From Streptomyces sp. NBC_00258 (lineage in GTDB: Bacteria > Actinomycetota > Actinomycetes > Streptomycetales > Streptomycetaceae), in NCBI RefSeq assembly GCF_036182465.1, contig NZ_CP108081.1, positions 3,038,001 through 3,102,000 of the forward strand: DNA of 64,000 bases, read 5' to 3'. Both the position numbers and the translations under genes were made by a program. Shown in pieces: positions 24,698 to 33,668 of this stretch. Under the pieces are notes generated by a model, which worked only from the letters and a program-made list of their open reading frames with translations, had not been told where the DNA came from and ran no database searches. The first letter of the stretch is position 1; each line of letters starts with the position of its first letter.

Positions 24698-25762
24698 TTG
24701 TCGAGTCGCTCGGTGAGAACGCCTGCTTCCCGGTCCCGCCCGAAACGCCGGAGGGCGTTGGGCGCCATCGTTTCCGCCACCCTGCTGCTGGCCGGTTGTT
24801 CCGGCGGCGGCAGCGACAACTCCTTCACCGTGGCACTGATCGAGCCCGATATCGCCGCTGTTCCGCTGCTGGCGGCCGTCGACGCGGTCCGTGCGCAGGG
24901 ATTCGACGTCAAGGTGCAGGAGGCCGCCGAGCCCGAACTCGCCATCGAGGGCCTCGTCCGCGGCGACTACCAGTTCTCGGCGGAGGCGACGAGCCCGGCG
25001 CTGATCGCGATGTCCAAAGGTGCGCCGATCCGGATCGTCGCCGATGCCATCGGCAACCAATGGGCTGTCTACGGCGCCCAGAACCGCGACAGCTGTGACC
25101 AGTTGGACGGCCGTCCCTTCGGGATCTTCAGCGAGGGCTCGGTCGCGACGGCGATGGTCCGGCAGTGGGTCAGCAGGGACTGCCGTGACGGCTCCGAACC
25201 GGAGTATCTGACCATCGGCGGCTCCGATGCCCGCGCGCAGGCCCTGCTGTCCGGCCAGATCGACGCGACCGCCCTCGAAGTGACCGACGCCATCACCCTG
25301 GAACGGGCCGGCGGAGGCAAGGGACTGCACCGGCTGGCGGACTTCAAGGAGGTCTTTCCCGGACTGCACCCGCAGACCGTGTACGCGAACGAGGACTATC
25401 TCGGCGAACACCGGAAGCCCAGCCAGGCGTTCATCGACGCGATCGTCGCGGAGCACCGGAAGATCAACGCGGACCCCGGCTATCTCGTGTCCCTGCTGAA
25501 GAAGTACCTGCCGGACGCCTACGACGACGAGACGGCCAAGGCCGCCAGCCGGCGGTACGTGGAGGCCGGGTTGTTCGATGCCGCGGGGCTGACTCCGCGG
25601 AGTCTCCAGCGGACGGTCGACTTCTTCGCCGACGCGGGAATCGTCAAGCGCATGCCCGTCGAGGACGTGGCGGACCTCAGCTTCGTCGACCGGGCGGCGG
25701 CCGAGCAGGAACCGGCCGCCGCCCAGGAACCGCCCGCGCAAGAACGGGGAGAAGGCTCATGA
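24698..25762 (+). CDS. NMT1/SsuA-type ABC substrate-binding lipoprotein
   Basis: 354 aa from TTG 24698, which has AGAGAGGAG upstream; the ATG at 24569 lies before the ribosome binding site and would put a long non-signal stretch ahead of the signal peptide. Basic N-region KRRRALGAIV, hydrophobic core and lipobox LLLAGC mark a lipoprotein. The mature part follows the NitT/TauT binding-protein pattern (TVALIEPDIAAVPLLAAVDA, then PSQAFIDAIVAEHRKIN). The end overlaps the permease start by 4 nt (ATGA). Substrate unknown; a small aromatic or carboxylic acid is plausible from the neighbouring decarboxylase-like gene. Confidence 0.85.
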   Translation: MSSRSVRTPASRSRPKRRRALGAIVSATLLLAGCSGGGSDNSFTVALIEPDIAAVPLLAAVDAVRAQGFDVKVQEAAEPELAIEGLVRGDYQFSAEATSPALIAMSKGAPIRIVADAIGNQWAVYGAQNRDSCDQLDGRPFGIFSEGSVATAMVRQWVSRDCRDGSEPEYLTIGGSDARAQALLSGQIDATALEVTDAITLERAGGGKGLHRLADFKEVFPGLHPQTVYANEDYLGEHRKPSQAFIDAIVAEHRKINADPGYLVSLLKKYLPDAYDDETAKAASRRYVEAGLFDAAGLTPRSLQRTVDFFADAGIVKRMPVEDVADLSFVDRAAAEQEPAAAQEPPAQERGEGS

Positions 25763-26607
25763 CCGCTTCCGGTGCCTCCGTCACGGCACGCCGTTCCCCG
25801 ACCCGCAGTCCCAGAAGCCGCCTGTTGCAGAAGGCAGTTCACGGCACCCTCCTCTACCAACTGCTCACCTTCGCCGTGTTCGCGACAGCCTGGGAGGTCT
25901 ACGGCCGGTACTGGGGCGGCATCCTGCTGCCGCCCTTCTCCGACACGGCGGTGGCGACCGTCCAACTGCTCGGCGAGGCCGAACTGTGGAAGGCGCTCTG
26001 GCTGAGCAACCAGGCGCTGGTGCTCGGCTTCGTCGCGTCCGTCGTCCTCGGCGTGCCGGCCGGGCTGCTCCTCGGACGCTTCCGTACGGTCGAGCGTTAC
26101 ACCGACATCTATCTCAGCATTCTGCTGGTGACACCGATGGCCGCCGTCATTCCGCTGCTGGTGATGTCGGTGGGATTCGGCCTGCTGTCCCGGGTGATCC
26201 TGGTGACCCTCTTCTCGGTCGTCATGGTGATCGTCAACGCCCGTGCCGGAATACGGCAGATCGACGCCTCGCTCATCGAGATGAGCCGTACCTACGGGGC
26301 GTCGGAGGCGCAGATCTGGCGGCGTATCCTCATTCCCGGTGCCCTGCCCGCCATCATGACCGGCGTCCGCCTCGCGCTCGGCCGTGCCGTCACCGGCATG
26401 GTCATCGTGGAACTGCTCATGGTGTCGGTCGGGTTCGGCGGTCTCATCCTCGAGTACCGCGGCCTCTTCGAGGCGCCCAAGTTGTACGCGACCATCGTCA
26501 TCATTCTCGCCGAGGCCCTCGCGCTGATCGCCGCCGCCCGCTGGGTCGAGCGCAAAGCCACGCCATGGGCGGCCCTCAGGACTTCCGCAAGGAGCACACG
26601 TGATTGA
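25759..26607 (+). CDS. NitT/TauT-type ABC permease 1
   Basis: 282 aa with about six hydrophobic segments. Cytoplasmic loop SLIEMSRTYGASEAQIWRRI is the EAA-type ATPase contact of the SsuC/TauC/NrtB family. Overlaps the binding-protein gene by 4 nt and the ATPase gene by 8 nt, so it is strictly coupled. The second permease downstream carries the related loop EMSRLYGASERQ, so the importer is probably a heterodimer in the membrane. Confidence 0.92.
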   Translation: MTASGASVTARRSPTRSPRSRLLQKAVHGTLLYQLLTFAVFATAWEVYGRYWGGILLPPFSDTAVATVQLLGEAELWKALWLSNQALVLGFVASVVLGVPAGLLLGRFRTVERYTDIYLSILLVTPMAAVIPLLVMSVGFGLLSRVILVTLFSVVMVIVNARAGIRQIDASLIEMSRTYGASEAQIWRRILIPGALPAIMTGVRLALGRAVTGMVIVELLMVSVGFGGLILEYRGLFEAPKLYATIVIILAEALALIAAARWVERKATPWAALRTSARSTRD

Positions 26608-27415
26608 GATCCGAAGCGTCACCAAGAAGTTCACCGGACGGGAGGGCAGCGAGGTCCACGCCCTCGAGGACGTCAACCTCACGGTCGGGGACAACGAGTT
26701 CCTCACCGTCCTGGGCCCGAGCGGATGCGGCAAGACCACCCTGCTGCGCGCGATCGCCGGACTCATCGACTTCGACGCGGGCGACATCGCCGTCGACGGC
26801 GAGCCCGTACGACGGCCGGGTCCCGACCGGGCCATGGTCTTCCAGAACTTCGCACTGCTGCCCTGGGCCACGGTGCTGGACAACGTCGCCTTCGGTCTCG
26901 AACTCCGGGGCGAGAGCCGCGCGATCAGGCATGAGAAGGCCCGGGAACTGATCGATCTGGTCGGTCTCGGCGGCTTCGAGTCGCGGCTGCCCGGCGAACT
27001 GTCCGGCGGCATGCAGCAGCGCGTCGGACTGGCCAGGGCGCTGGCCGTCGAGCCGAACGTGCTGCTGATGGACGAGCCGTTCGGCGCGCTCGACGAGCAG
27101 ACCCGGCGCATCCTCCAGGAGGAGTTGCTGTCCATCTGGGAGCGCCGTCGGCTGACGGTCGTCTTCATCACCCACAGCATGGAAGAGGCCGTACTGCTCG
27201 GGGACCGGGTCGTCCTCATGAGCCCGCGGCCCGGCCGGATCGCCGAGATCGTCCCCATCGACATCCCCCGGCCCCGCTCGGCCGACGTCGGTGGCCTCGA
27301 ACAGTCGCCCGAGTTCACCGCGATCACCTCACGGCTGTGGAAGAGCCTGCGCACCATGCACCCCGACCACCGCACGTCCGCCCGCGCCGCGGCCGCCCAG
27401 GAGGTCGCCGGATGA
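26600..27415 (+). CDS. NitT/TauT-type ABC ATPase
   Basis: 271 aa from GTG 26600 with AAGGAG upstream. Walker A GPSGCGKTT at residues 39-47, signature LSGGMQQR, Walker B VLLMDEPFGALDEQT, and switch His in VFITHSMEEA. All motifs intact, so it is active in principle. It energises the flanking permease pair. The last 4 nt overlap the second permease gene. Confidence 0.95.
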   Translation: MIEIRSVTKKFTGREGSEVHALEDVNLTVGDNEFLTVLGPSGCGKTTLLRAIAGLIDFDAGDIAVDGEPVRRPGPDRAMVFQNFALLPWATVLDNVAFGLELRGESRAIRHEKARELIDLVGLGGFESRLPGELSGGMQQRVGLARALAVEPNVLLMDEPFGALDEQTRRILQEELLSIWERRRLTVVFITHSMEEAVLLGDRVVLMSPRPGRIAEIVPIDIPRPRSADVGGLEQSPEFTAITSRLWKSLRTMHPDHRTSARAAAAQEVAG

Positions 27416-28212
27416 CCGCCACGGCCCCCGCGGCCCGCACCGCCGTACGACGGCTTCCGCGCGCCGCGGTGCCTCCCCCGCTGGTCGGGCTGCTGGTCGG
27501 AGCGGTCCTGTGGGAGGTGGTCGCGCGCTCCGCCGACGCGGCCTTTCTCCCGCCGGCGAGTGCCGTCGTCGCCCGGCTGTGGGAGATGACCGTGGACGGC
27601 CTGATCCTCGGCAGTCTGGCCTCCAGCCTCACCAACCTCGTCCTCGGGTTCGCGATCTCCCTGGTCCTGGGGCTGACGCTCGGTGTGCTGATGGGCCGTT
27701 ACCGCACCTGGGACGCCGCGCTGGGCGTCTACATGTACGCCCTGCTGACGGCACCCTCCCTGGTGTTCGCCCCGGTCTTCTTCTCGCTGTTCGGCCCGGG
27801 CAGGGCCTCGATCGTGGCCGTCGTGGTCATGTACTCGCTGTTCATCATCGTGATCAGCACCGCCTCCGCCGTACGGGCCGTCCCCGAGCGCCTGACCGAG
27901 ATGAGCCGCCTGTACGGGGCGAGCGAGCGGCAGCTCCTGGTGAAGGTCGTCGTCCCGGCCGCCCTGCCGCTGGCCATGGCCGGCATCCGGCTCGGCATCG
28001 GCCGCGCGGTCACCGGAATGATCAACGGCGAGATGTTCATCGCCGTCGTCGGCCTCGGTCGGGTCCTCACCCAGGCCGGCGGCCGCTTCGACAGCGAGAG
28101 CGTCCTGGCCGTACTGCTCGCCGTCGTCCTGGTGGCCCTCGGCGCCGTCGGGCTCGTCCAATGGGCCGACCGCCGGGTCAATGGCTGGCTCCCCCGGACA
28201 GCGAGGGAGTGA
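27412..28212 (+). CDS. NitT/TauT-type ABC permease 2
   Basis: 266 aa from ATG 27412 (ATGA overlap with the ATPase). Six hydrophobic segments and EAA-type loop EMSRLYGASERQLLVKVVVP. Resembles permease 1 and probably forms a heterodimer with it. Last gene of the operon, followed 59 bp later by a strong hairpin terminator. Confidence 0.92.
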   Translation: MTATAPAARTAVRRLPRAAVPPPLVGLLVGAVLWEVVARSADAAFLPPASAVVARLWEMTVDGLILGSLASSLTNLVLGFAISLVLGLTLGVLMGRYRTWDAALGVYMYALLTAPSLVFAPVFFSLFGPGRASIVAVVVMYSLFIIVISTASAVRAVPERLTEMSRLYGASERQLLVKVVVPAALPLAMAGIRLGIGRAVTGMINGEMFIAVVGLGRVLTQAGGRFDSESVLAVLLAVVLVALGAVGLVQWADRRVNGWLPRTARE

Positions 28213-28271
28213 CAGCACCGCGGACACGGCACCCGGCGTGGAGCCGGCCGGCCCTGCGACGCCGGCCACCA

Positions 28272-28305
28272 CGGGTCGCTGGTCAGGGGTCTGACCAGCG
28301 ACCCG
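28272..28305 (+). terminator. Strong hairpin terminator after the ABC operon
   Basis: A 15-bp perfect stem, CGGGTCGCTGGTCAG with CTGACCAGCGACCCG, around a GGGT loop. The remaining bases up to 28541 hold no gene I can support. Confidence 0.82.
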
Positions 28306-28550
28306 GCCGCCGCCCCGGTGTCATGAGCAACTGCGTGGCTTCGCCATGGCAGTTGCCGCGTTCCACGAAGGGCACCACGAACGAGGCCGTGGAACCGAGG
28401 TACCAACGGTCCGACATCGCCTTCCCCACGACCTCAACTGCACGAACCGGCAACCCGGTTGGCCTTCCCCGGTCACATCACCAGGTAGCTGGAGGCATGA
28501 GGATTTCACCATGCTGTCCGGTCGATGAGCCGCGTGCGAGGATGGCGCCC

Positions 28551-30230
28551 GTGACCGGATCGTCCTCCTCACCTGTTGCCGAGGGCACGCCCCGCGACCA
28601 CGGCCTGGGTTCCCGTGCCGCTGCCGCGCTCGTGTTCGGGTCCTCCGCCGCGGTCCTGGTGGTCGAGATCGTCGCTCTGCGGCTGCTGGCTCCCTACCTC
28701 GGCCTCACCCTCGAGACCAGCACCATGGTGATCGGCATCGCCCTCACCGCGATCGCCCTCGGCTCCTGGCTGGGTGGGCGCATCGCCGACCAGGTCAATC
28801 CACGCCGGCTCATAGGCCCCTCGCTCGGGGTGTCCGGAGCGGTCGTGGCGCTCACCCCCGCCGTGCTGCGCACCGCCGCGGAGTGGGCACCGGCGCTGCT
28901 CCTGCTGATCGCGTCGCTGACCATCCTCGTGCCGGGCGCGCTGCTCTCCGCGGTGACGCCCATCGTGACCAAGTTGCGTCTCACCAGCCTTTCCGAGACC
29001 GGGACGGTTGTCGGCCGACTGTCCGGCGTCGGGACCGTCGGCGCCATCTTCGGCACCGTCCTCACCGGCTTCGTCCTCGTGTCGCGGTTGTCGGTCAGCG
29101 GCATCCTGATCGGCCTCGGAACACTGCTGGTTGCCGGCGCGGCACTGGTCGAGTGGCGAACGCGCGGGTGGAGCGGCGCCCCTGCCCTCACACTCGTGGT
29201 CGTGGCCGGCGGCCTCGCCACCACGGTCGCGCCCGGTGCCTGCGACACGGAGACCAAGTACCACTGCGCACGGGTCGTCGCGGACCCCGACCGGGACAGC
29301 GGACGGACACTCGTTCTGGACGGCTTGCGGCACTCCTACATCGACGTCGACGATCCGACCTTCCTGGAGTTCGGATACGTGCGTGCCATCGCCTCGGTGG
29401 TCGATTCCGCCTTCCCCAAAGGCGAGCCACTGGTCGCCCACCACCTGGGCGGCGGCGGGCTCACCCTTCCCCGTTACCTCGGGGCCACGCGGCCCGGGAC
29501 GCGCAGCCTTGTGTCCGAGATCGACAGCGGGGTCGTGCGCATCAACCGCGACCGACTCGGTCTGGGGTCGGAGGCCGGTATCGACGTACGCGCCGAGGAC
29601 GGCAGGCTCGGCCTGCGGCGACTGGACACGGGCAGTCGTGACCTCGTCGTCGGCGACGCCTTCGGGGGCGTCAGCGTGCCATGGCACCTCACTACGGTGG
29701 AGGCGATGACGGACGTACGGCGGGTGCTCGACGAGGACGGCCTGTACGTCGCCAACCTCATCGATCACGGCGGGCTGGACTTCGCACGCGCCGAAGCAGC
29801 CACCCTCCGCGAGACCTTCGAGCACGTGGCCCTCGTCGGCGAACCCGCCGACATCGGCCTCGACCCGGCCGCCACCCCCGAGGGCGGCAATCTGGTGGTG
29901 CTCGCCTCCGACCGACCGGTCGACCTGCGCGCGACCCAGGACGCACTGGCCGCCCGGCAGACCGGCTGGAAGATCGCCACCGGCGACGACCTCACCTCCT
30001 GGATCGGCGACGCCCAGGTGCTCACCGACGACTACGCACCCGTCGACCAGCTCCTCCAGCCCTCCAGCCCTCCAGCACACGGAGCAGCCGATGACAGGAC
30101 AAGGAATGCGACCGTAGGCCCGCCGGGCAACCCTGGACGCCGGCGCCGACCACGAAACACGAATGGTGCCGACCGAAAACCGGCCGGCACCATTTGTGTG
30201 CGTAAAGATTGTGTCCGAGGGGGGACTTGA
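28551..30230 (+). CDS. Membrane-anchored spermidine-synthase-like protein
   Basis: About 559 aa from GTG 28551 (GCGAGG about 10 nt upstream; ATG 28542 also possible). Residues 25-240 have about seven hydrophobic segments (FGSSAAVLVVEIVALRLLAP, the usual first helix). The rest is a spermidine/spermine-synthase Rossmann domain: AHHLGGGGLTLPRYL, then LVSEIDSGVVRINRDRLGL, and DLVVGDAFGGVSVPWHLTT. Fused proteins of this type are common in actinobacteria and mostly uncharacterised; aminopropyl transfer is not proven. The conserved end DDYAPVDQLL is followed by about 50 unrelated residues because an 8-bp tandem repeat shifts the frame, so the CDS overlaps tRNA-Leu. Confidence 0.8.
   Translation: MTGSSSSPVAEGTPRDHGLGSRAAAALVFGSSAAVLVVEIVALRLLAPYLGLTLETSTMVIGIALTAIALGSWLGGRIADQVNPRRLIGPSLGVSGAVVALTPAVLRTAAEWAPALLLLIASLTILVPGALLSAVTPIVTKLRLTSLSETGTVVGRLSGVGTVGAIFGTVLTGFVLVSRLSVSGILIGLGTLLVAGAALVEWRTRGWSGAPALTLVVVAGGLATTVAPGACDTETKYHCARVVADPDRDSGRTLVLDGLRHSYIDVDDPTFLEFGYVRAIASVVDSAFPKGEPLVAHHLGGGGLTLPRYLGATRPGTRSLVSEIDSGVVRINRDRLGLGSEAGIDVRAEDGRLGLRRLDTGSRDLVVGDAFGGVSVPWHLTTVEAMTDVRRVLDEDGLYVANLIDHGGLDFARAEAATLRETFEHVALVGEPADIGLDPAATPEGGNLVVLASDRPVDLRATQDALAARQTGWKIATGDDLTSWIGDAQVLTDDYAPVDQLLQPSSPPAHGAADDRTRNATVGPPGNPGRRRRPRNTNGADRKPAGTICVRKDCVRGGT
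30054..30076 (+). repeat. 8-bp tandem repeat (CTCCAGCC, 2.9 copies) in a gene end
   Basis: CTCCAGCC at 30054 and 30062 and CTCCAGC at 30070. Removing one unit would restore a frame ending LLQPSSTRSSR with TGA at 30092-30094, a normal end for the gene. Its presence instead extends the frame to 30230, into the tRNA gene. Confidence 0.7.
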
Positions 30231-30296
30231 ACCCCCACGCCCGATAAAGGGCACTAGCACCTCAAGCTAGCGCGTCTGCCATTCCGCCACCCGGAC
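30212..30296 (-). tRNA. tRNA-Leu (anticodon GAG)
   Basis: 85 nt on the minus strand. Seven-pair acceptor stem GTCCGGG with CTCGGAC (one G-T pair), discriminator A, D-arm GGTGGCGGAATGGCAGAC, anticodon stem CTAGC/GCTAG with loop TTGAGGT (anticodon GAG), a long variable arm typical of class II tRNAs, and T-loop GGTTCAAGTCC. CCA is not encoded. Its 3' end overlaps the end of the plus-strand spermidine-synthase-like frame by 19 nt. Confidence 0.97.
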
Positions 30297-30437
30297 TAGG
30301 TGTCTGCCGCCTGGACGGGGGTGTTCCCCGTGGCGACATGGACAACAATACCAAGCTTTCGGAGTGGCTTTCACCTGCGTTTCCTCGTCCCGGCGGGGGT
30401 TCCCGACAGGTGCGGAGGGTGCGCCTACAGTCTCACC

Positions 30438-31796
30438 ATGGGTGACTGGAAGACTACGGACGGGCTGCCACGGAGACGGCGGCACCGGGCTCTGTCGCCG
30501 CTGCGGGAGCATCTGCGGGACACGTTCTGGTTCGCTCCGACCGCCGCTCTGGTCCTGGTGTTCGTGGTGTGGGCGGCGGCGACGGCGGCGGACGACGCGA
30601 TCCTGACCGCGCTGCGCGACGCGGGCGACGAGGACGCCGTCAGTGATCTGCTGGGGATCGCCGAGGACGCGAAGACCGTGGTCACCACGATCAGCGCGGC
30701 CATGATGACCTTCATCGGCGTCGTCTTCAGCATCTCGCTGGTCGCCGTACAGATGGCCGCCGGGCAGTTCAGCCCCCGCGTCGTACGGATCTTCGTCCGG
30801 AGCCGGATCACCAAGGCCACCTTCGCGGTGTTCCTGGCCACCTTCGTCCAGTCCCTGCTCGTCCTCACCTCGTACGACAGTCAGCGTGATCCCGCACTGG
30901 TGGCCTCGATCCCGCTCGTCCAGTCCGTCCTCACGCTGATCCTGGTGGGGCTGAGCGTCGTCCTGTTCGTGATGTACGTGAACTCGACACTGCGGCTGAT
31001 GCGGGTCGCGCACGTCGTCGACCTGATCACCAGGGAGGCGTTGCGGGTCGTCGCGGGCATGCCTCGCGACAGCTCCGGGGAGGAGGCCCTCGGCACCAGC
31101 ACCGGCCCCGGCCCCGACCTCGGTTCCGAGACCGCCCGCTTCGCCCATCACGGCCGCGCGGGCGTGCTGCGGGACGTCGACATCGCACGGCTCGTCCGGA
31201 TGGCGCGGCAGAACGGTGTCGTTCTGCGGCTGGTCCCTCGGATCGGGGACTTCGTCGTGCCGGGCAACCCGGTGTTCGCCGTGCATGGGGGTCCCGCCAC
31301 GAAGGGGTTGCGGGCGCTGAGTTTTCAGGTGTCCGTGGGTGCCGAGCGGACGTTCCATCAGGATCTGGGGTTCGGGCTGCGGCAGTTGTCGGACATCGCT
31401 CTGCGCGCCCTGTCTCCGGCCGTGAACGACCCCACCACGGCGGTTCAGGCCGTGGACCGGATCGTGCAGTTCCTGTCCTCGGTGGCTCAGCACCCGCTCG
31501 GGGCCCTGTTGCACCGGGACCGGCGAGGCATCGTACGGCTGGTGCAACCCGTGCCGGGCTGGACCGATTTGGTCGACCTCGCCTTCACCGAGATCCGGGG
31601 GTGCGCGGTGTCCAGCCCTCAGGTCACCCGGCGCCTGCTGGCCGGGCTCGAAGATCTCCTCGGTGCCGTTTCCGAGGACCGTCGGGCGCCGTTGGTACGG
31701 CATCGCACCCTGCTGACCCAGGCCGTGGAACGGACCGTCCCGGAGGCCGCGGACCGTGCCTTCGCCCTCCACCCGGACCGGCAGGGCATCGGGTAG
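30438..31796 (+). CDS. DUF2254 membrane protein
   Basis: 452 aa from ATG 30438, about 140 bp after the tRNA. Four hydrophobic segments in the first 190 residues, with AAGQFSPRVVRIFVRSRITK between helices 2 and 3 and the conserved LGFGLRQLSDIALRALSPAVNDPTTA in the cytoplasmic half. This is the DUF2254 signature; function is unknown in general. The downstream gene is convergent, and a hairpin terminator lies between them. Confidence 0.88.
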   Translation: MGDWKTTDGLPRRRRHRALSPLREHLRDTFWFAPTAALVLVFVVWAAATAADDAILTALRDAGDEDAVSDLLGIAEDAKTVVTTISAAMMTFIGVVFSISLVAVQMAAGQFSPRVVRIFVRSRITKATFAVFLATFVQSLLVLTSYDSQRDPALVASIPLVQSVLTLILVGLSVVLFVMYVNSTLRLMRVAHVVDLITREALRVVAGMPRDSSGEEALGTSTGPGPDLGSETARFAHHGRAGVLRDVDIARLVRMARQNGVVLRLVPRIGDFVVPGNPVFAVHGGPATKGLRALSFQVSVGAERTFHQDLGFGLRQLSDIALRALSPAVNDPTTAVQAVDRIVQFLSSVAQHPLGALLHRDRRGIVRLVQPVPGWTDLVDLAFTEIRGCAVSSPQVTRRLLAGLEDLLGAVSEDRRAPLVRHRTLLTQAVERTVPEAADRAFALHPDRQGIG

Positions 31797-31885
31797 GCGC
31801 GCGATGCCACCGTCCCCGGCGTCCCGCCGGTCGGGCGGCCGCCGGTCACGCAGCACCAGGACACGACCACCGACGATCCCCGGGG

Positions 31886-31921
31886 CCAGTGGGCGGCACC
31901 CCGCACGGCGCCGCCCACTGG
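31886..31921. terminator. Hairpin terminator between convergent genes
   Basis: CCAGTGGGCGGC (31886-31897) pairs perfectly with GCCGCCCACTGG (31910-31921), 12 bp with a 12-nt loop. Serves the DUF2254 gene and the convergent aldehyde dehydrogenase gene. Confidence 0.78.
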
Positions 31922-31924
31922 CTG

Positions 31925-33466
31925 TCACGGCATGAGGTGGTACTCCGGGAAGTTGCCCGGCAACCGCTCCCCCGCCGGCCCTCGCGTCACCGCGCGTATC
32001 AGCAGTTCGCCGCCCACGAACGCGCCCCGCCAGGACGCGCCGAAGCCGCCGAAGAGCTCGTCGCGGTCGCCGCGCGAACGGGGCTTGCCGTGGCCGACCT
32101 TGAAGGCGCGGATCTGCGGGGCCAGCCGGTCGTAGGTGGCCTCGTCGTCCGTCGACAGGGTCGCGACGAGCGCTCCGTTCGACGCGTTCATCGCGGCGAG
32201 CAGCTCCGCCTCGGTGTCGACCAGGACGATGGTGTCGACCGGGCCGAAGGGTTCCGCGTGGTGGAGGGGCGAGGACGGGGGCGGGTTGAGGAGCGTGACC
32301 GGCTGGACGTACGCCGCCGTGTCCTGGCCGGGCAGGAAGCGCGCGTCGGCGAGCCGGCCGCGGTGCAGCGGGACCGCGCCCCGGTCGACCGCCTCGGCGA
32401 CCTGGTCGTGGAGGTCCTTCGCCTTGGCCGCGTTGATCACAGGGCCGAAGTCCAGCCGGGGGTAGGGGTCGTCCGGGTGCTCGACCGCCAGCGGGTGGCC
32501 GACTCGCAGCGTACGGACCGCCGGCAGGTACGCCGCCAGGAAGTCGTCGAACAGCTCACGCTGGACGACGAAGCGCGGGTAGGCGGTGCAGCGCTGCTTG
32601 CCGTAGTCGAAGAGCTTGGGGATGACCGCCGTCAGCGTGTCCCAGTCCGTGTGGTTCCAGATGCCCCAGGTGTTCAGACCCTCCTGTTCCAGTACGTGTC
32701 GTTTGCCGAGGTCGGCGACGGCCGTGGCCACCGCGGCGCCCGTGTCGCGGCCGCCGACGAAGGAGACGCAGCCGATCTCGGGCGCGCGCACGAGCGCCTC
32801 CGACAGCTCGCCCCCGCTGCCGCTGACGAGGGTGACGGGAATCCCCTCGCGTGCGGCGAGAGCGCAGGCCAGGGTGAGACACGCGACGCCGCCGTCGGTC
32901 GGGGTCTTGGCGATGACCGCGTTCCCTGCCAATGCCTGTATCAGCATTGCGTGAACGAGCACGCTCATCGGGTAGTTCCAGCTCGCGATGTTGGACACGG
33001 GCCCGTCGAGCGGGGTCCGGCCCTCGACCATGGGCTCGATTCCGTCGACGTACCAGCGCACGCCGTCGATGGCCCGGTCGACGTCGGCCTGCGCGAGCCG
33101 CCAGGGCTTGCCGATCTCCCAGACGAGGAGGAGGGCGAGCAGCTCGCGGTGTTCGGTGAGCGCGTCGAGCGTGGCCGCGACGCGGGCCCGGCGTTCGTCC
33201 AGGGGCACGTGCCGCCAGGCGCGGTGGTGGTCGAGCGAGGCGCGTACGGCCTGGTGGGCCGTCGGGCCGTCCAGGCGCGGCGGCCCTGCGATGGGACTGC
33301 CGTCCACGGGGCTGGTGGCGGGCAGTGCCCTGCCGTCCGCCTGCCAGGCGGCGCCCCAGAGGTTCAGGACACGGTCGTCCCTGAAGGCTTCCGGCGCCAC
33401 GGCGAGGCAGCGTTGCCAGGCGTCGGTCCAGGAGGTGTGGGACTTGAGGGTGAGGGTGGGTGCCAT
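31925..33466 (-). CDS. Aldehyde dehydrogenase family protein
   Basis: 513 aa from ATG 33466 (GCGGAG upstream). The ALDH fold is complete: SWNYP at 162-166, general base Glu262 in LEQEGLN, nucleophile Cys293 in GKQRCTAY, and an FGPVDTI segment. Sequence is divergent from common betaine or succinate-semialdehyde dehydrogenases; GIWNHTDWDTLTAVIPKLFDYGKQR is reminiscent of a PaaN-like or PutA-like subgroup. It lies 202 bp from sucD in the same direction, with its own upstream palindrome, so membership of the oxalate-type locus is suggested by position only. Confidence 0.85.
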   Translation of the reverse strand: MAPTLTLKSHTSWTDAWQRCLAVAPEAFRDDRVLNLWGAAWQADGRALPATSPVDGSPIAGPPRLDGPTAHQAVRASLDHHRAWRHVPLDERRARVAATLDALTEHRELLALLLVWEIGKPWRLAQADVDRAIDGVRWYVDGIEPMVEGRTPLDGPVSNIASWNYPMSVLVHAMLIQALAGNAVIAKTPTDGGVACLTLACALAAREGIPVTLVSGSGGELSEALVRAPEIGCVSFVGGRDTGAAVATAVADLGKRHVLEQEGLNTWGIWNHTDWDTLTAVIPKLFDYGKQRCTAYPRFVVQRELFDDFLAAYLPAVRTLRVGHPLAVEHPDDPYPRLDFGPVINAAKAKDLHDQVAEAVDRGAVPLHRGRLADARFLPGQDTAAYVQPVTLLNPPPSSPLHHAEPFGPVDTIVLVDTEAELLAAMNASNGALVATLSTDDEATYDRLAPQIRAFKVGHGKPRSRGDRDELFGGFGASWRGAFVGGELLIRAVTRGPAGERLPGNFPEYHLMP

Positions 33467-33500
33467 TCGGTTGCTCCGCTCTCGGTGCACGATCGGGGGC

Positions 33501-33546
33501 GGTAGTTCATGGCTCGGTAGTGCATGGCTCGTCTCCCGTACGGGAG
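33501..33546. promoter_or_regulatory. 15-bp tandem duplication and 14-bp palindrome upstream of the ALDH gene
   Basis: GGTAGTTCATGGCTC (33501-33515) is followed at once by GGTAGTGCATGGCTC (33516-33530). Next comes the perfect palindrome CTCCCGTACGGGAG (33533-33546), 67 bp upstream of the ALDH start. A candidate operator; the rest of 33547-33668 holds only a TAACGTTA palindrome (33633-33640). Confidence 0.5.
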
Positions 33547-33668
33547 TACTGGGCGCACTTGGAGTGCTTGGCGCACTCGCGTACGGGGACGTCGTACGAG
33601 GGACGCCGGCGAGGCATGGCGACCTCGGAAAGTAACGTTATGTCAACTATGAGTGACACCACGCTCCT

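Noticed and set aside
28346..28528. 60-codon plus-strand frame in the gap after the ABC operon
   Set aside because: His/Arg/Pro-rich, poor start context, and it follows a strong terminator; no support for a gene.
27291..28541. Plus-strand frame continuous with the spermidine-synthase-like gene
   Set aside because: It is the out-of-frame shadow of the ATPase and permease genes plus the intergenic region; membrane-protein character begins only after 28551.
30212..30296. tRNA-Leu as a phage or element attachment site
   Set aside because: No integrase gene or repeated 3' tRNA segment was seen nearby.
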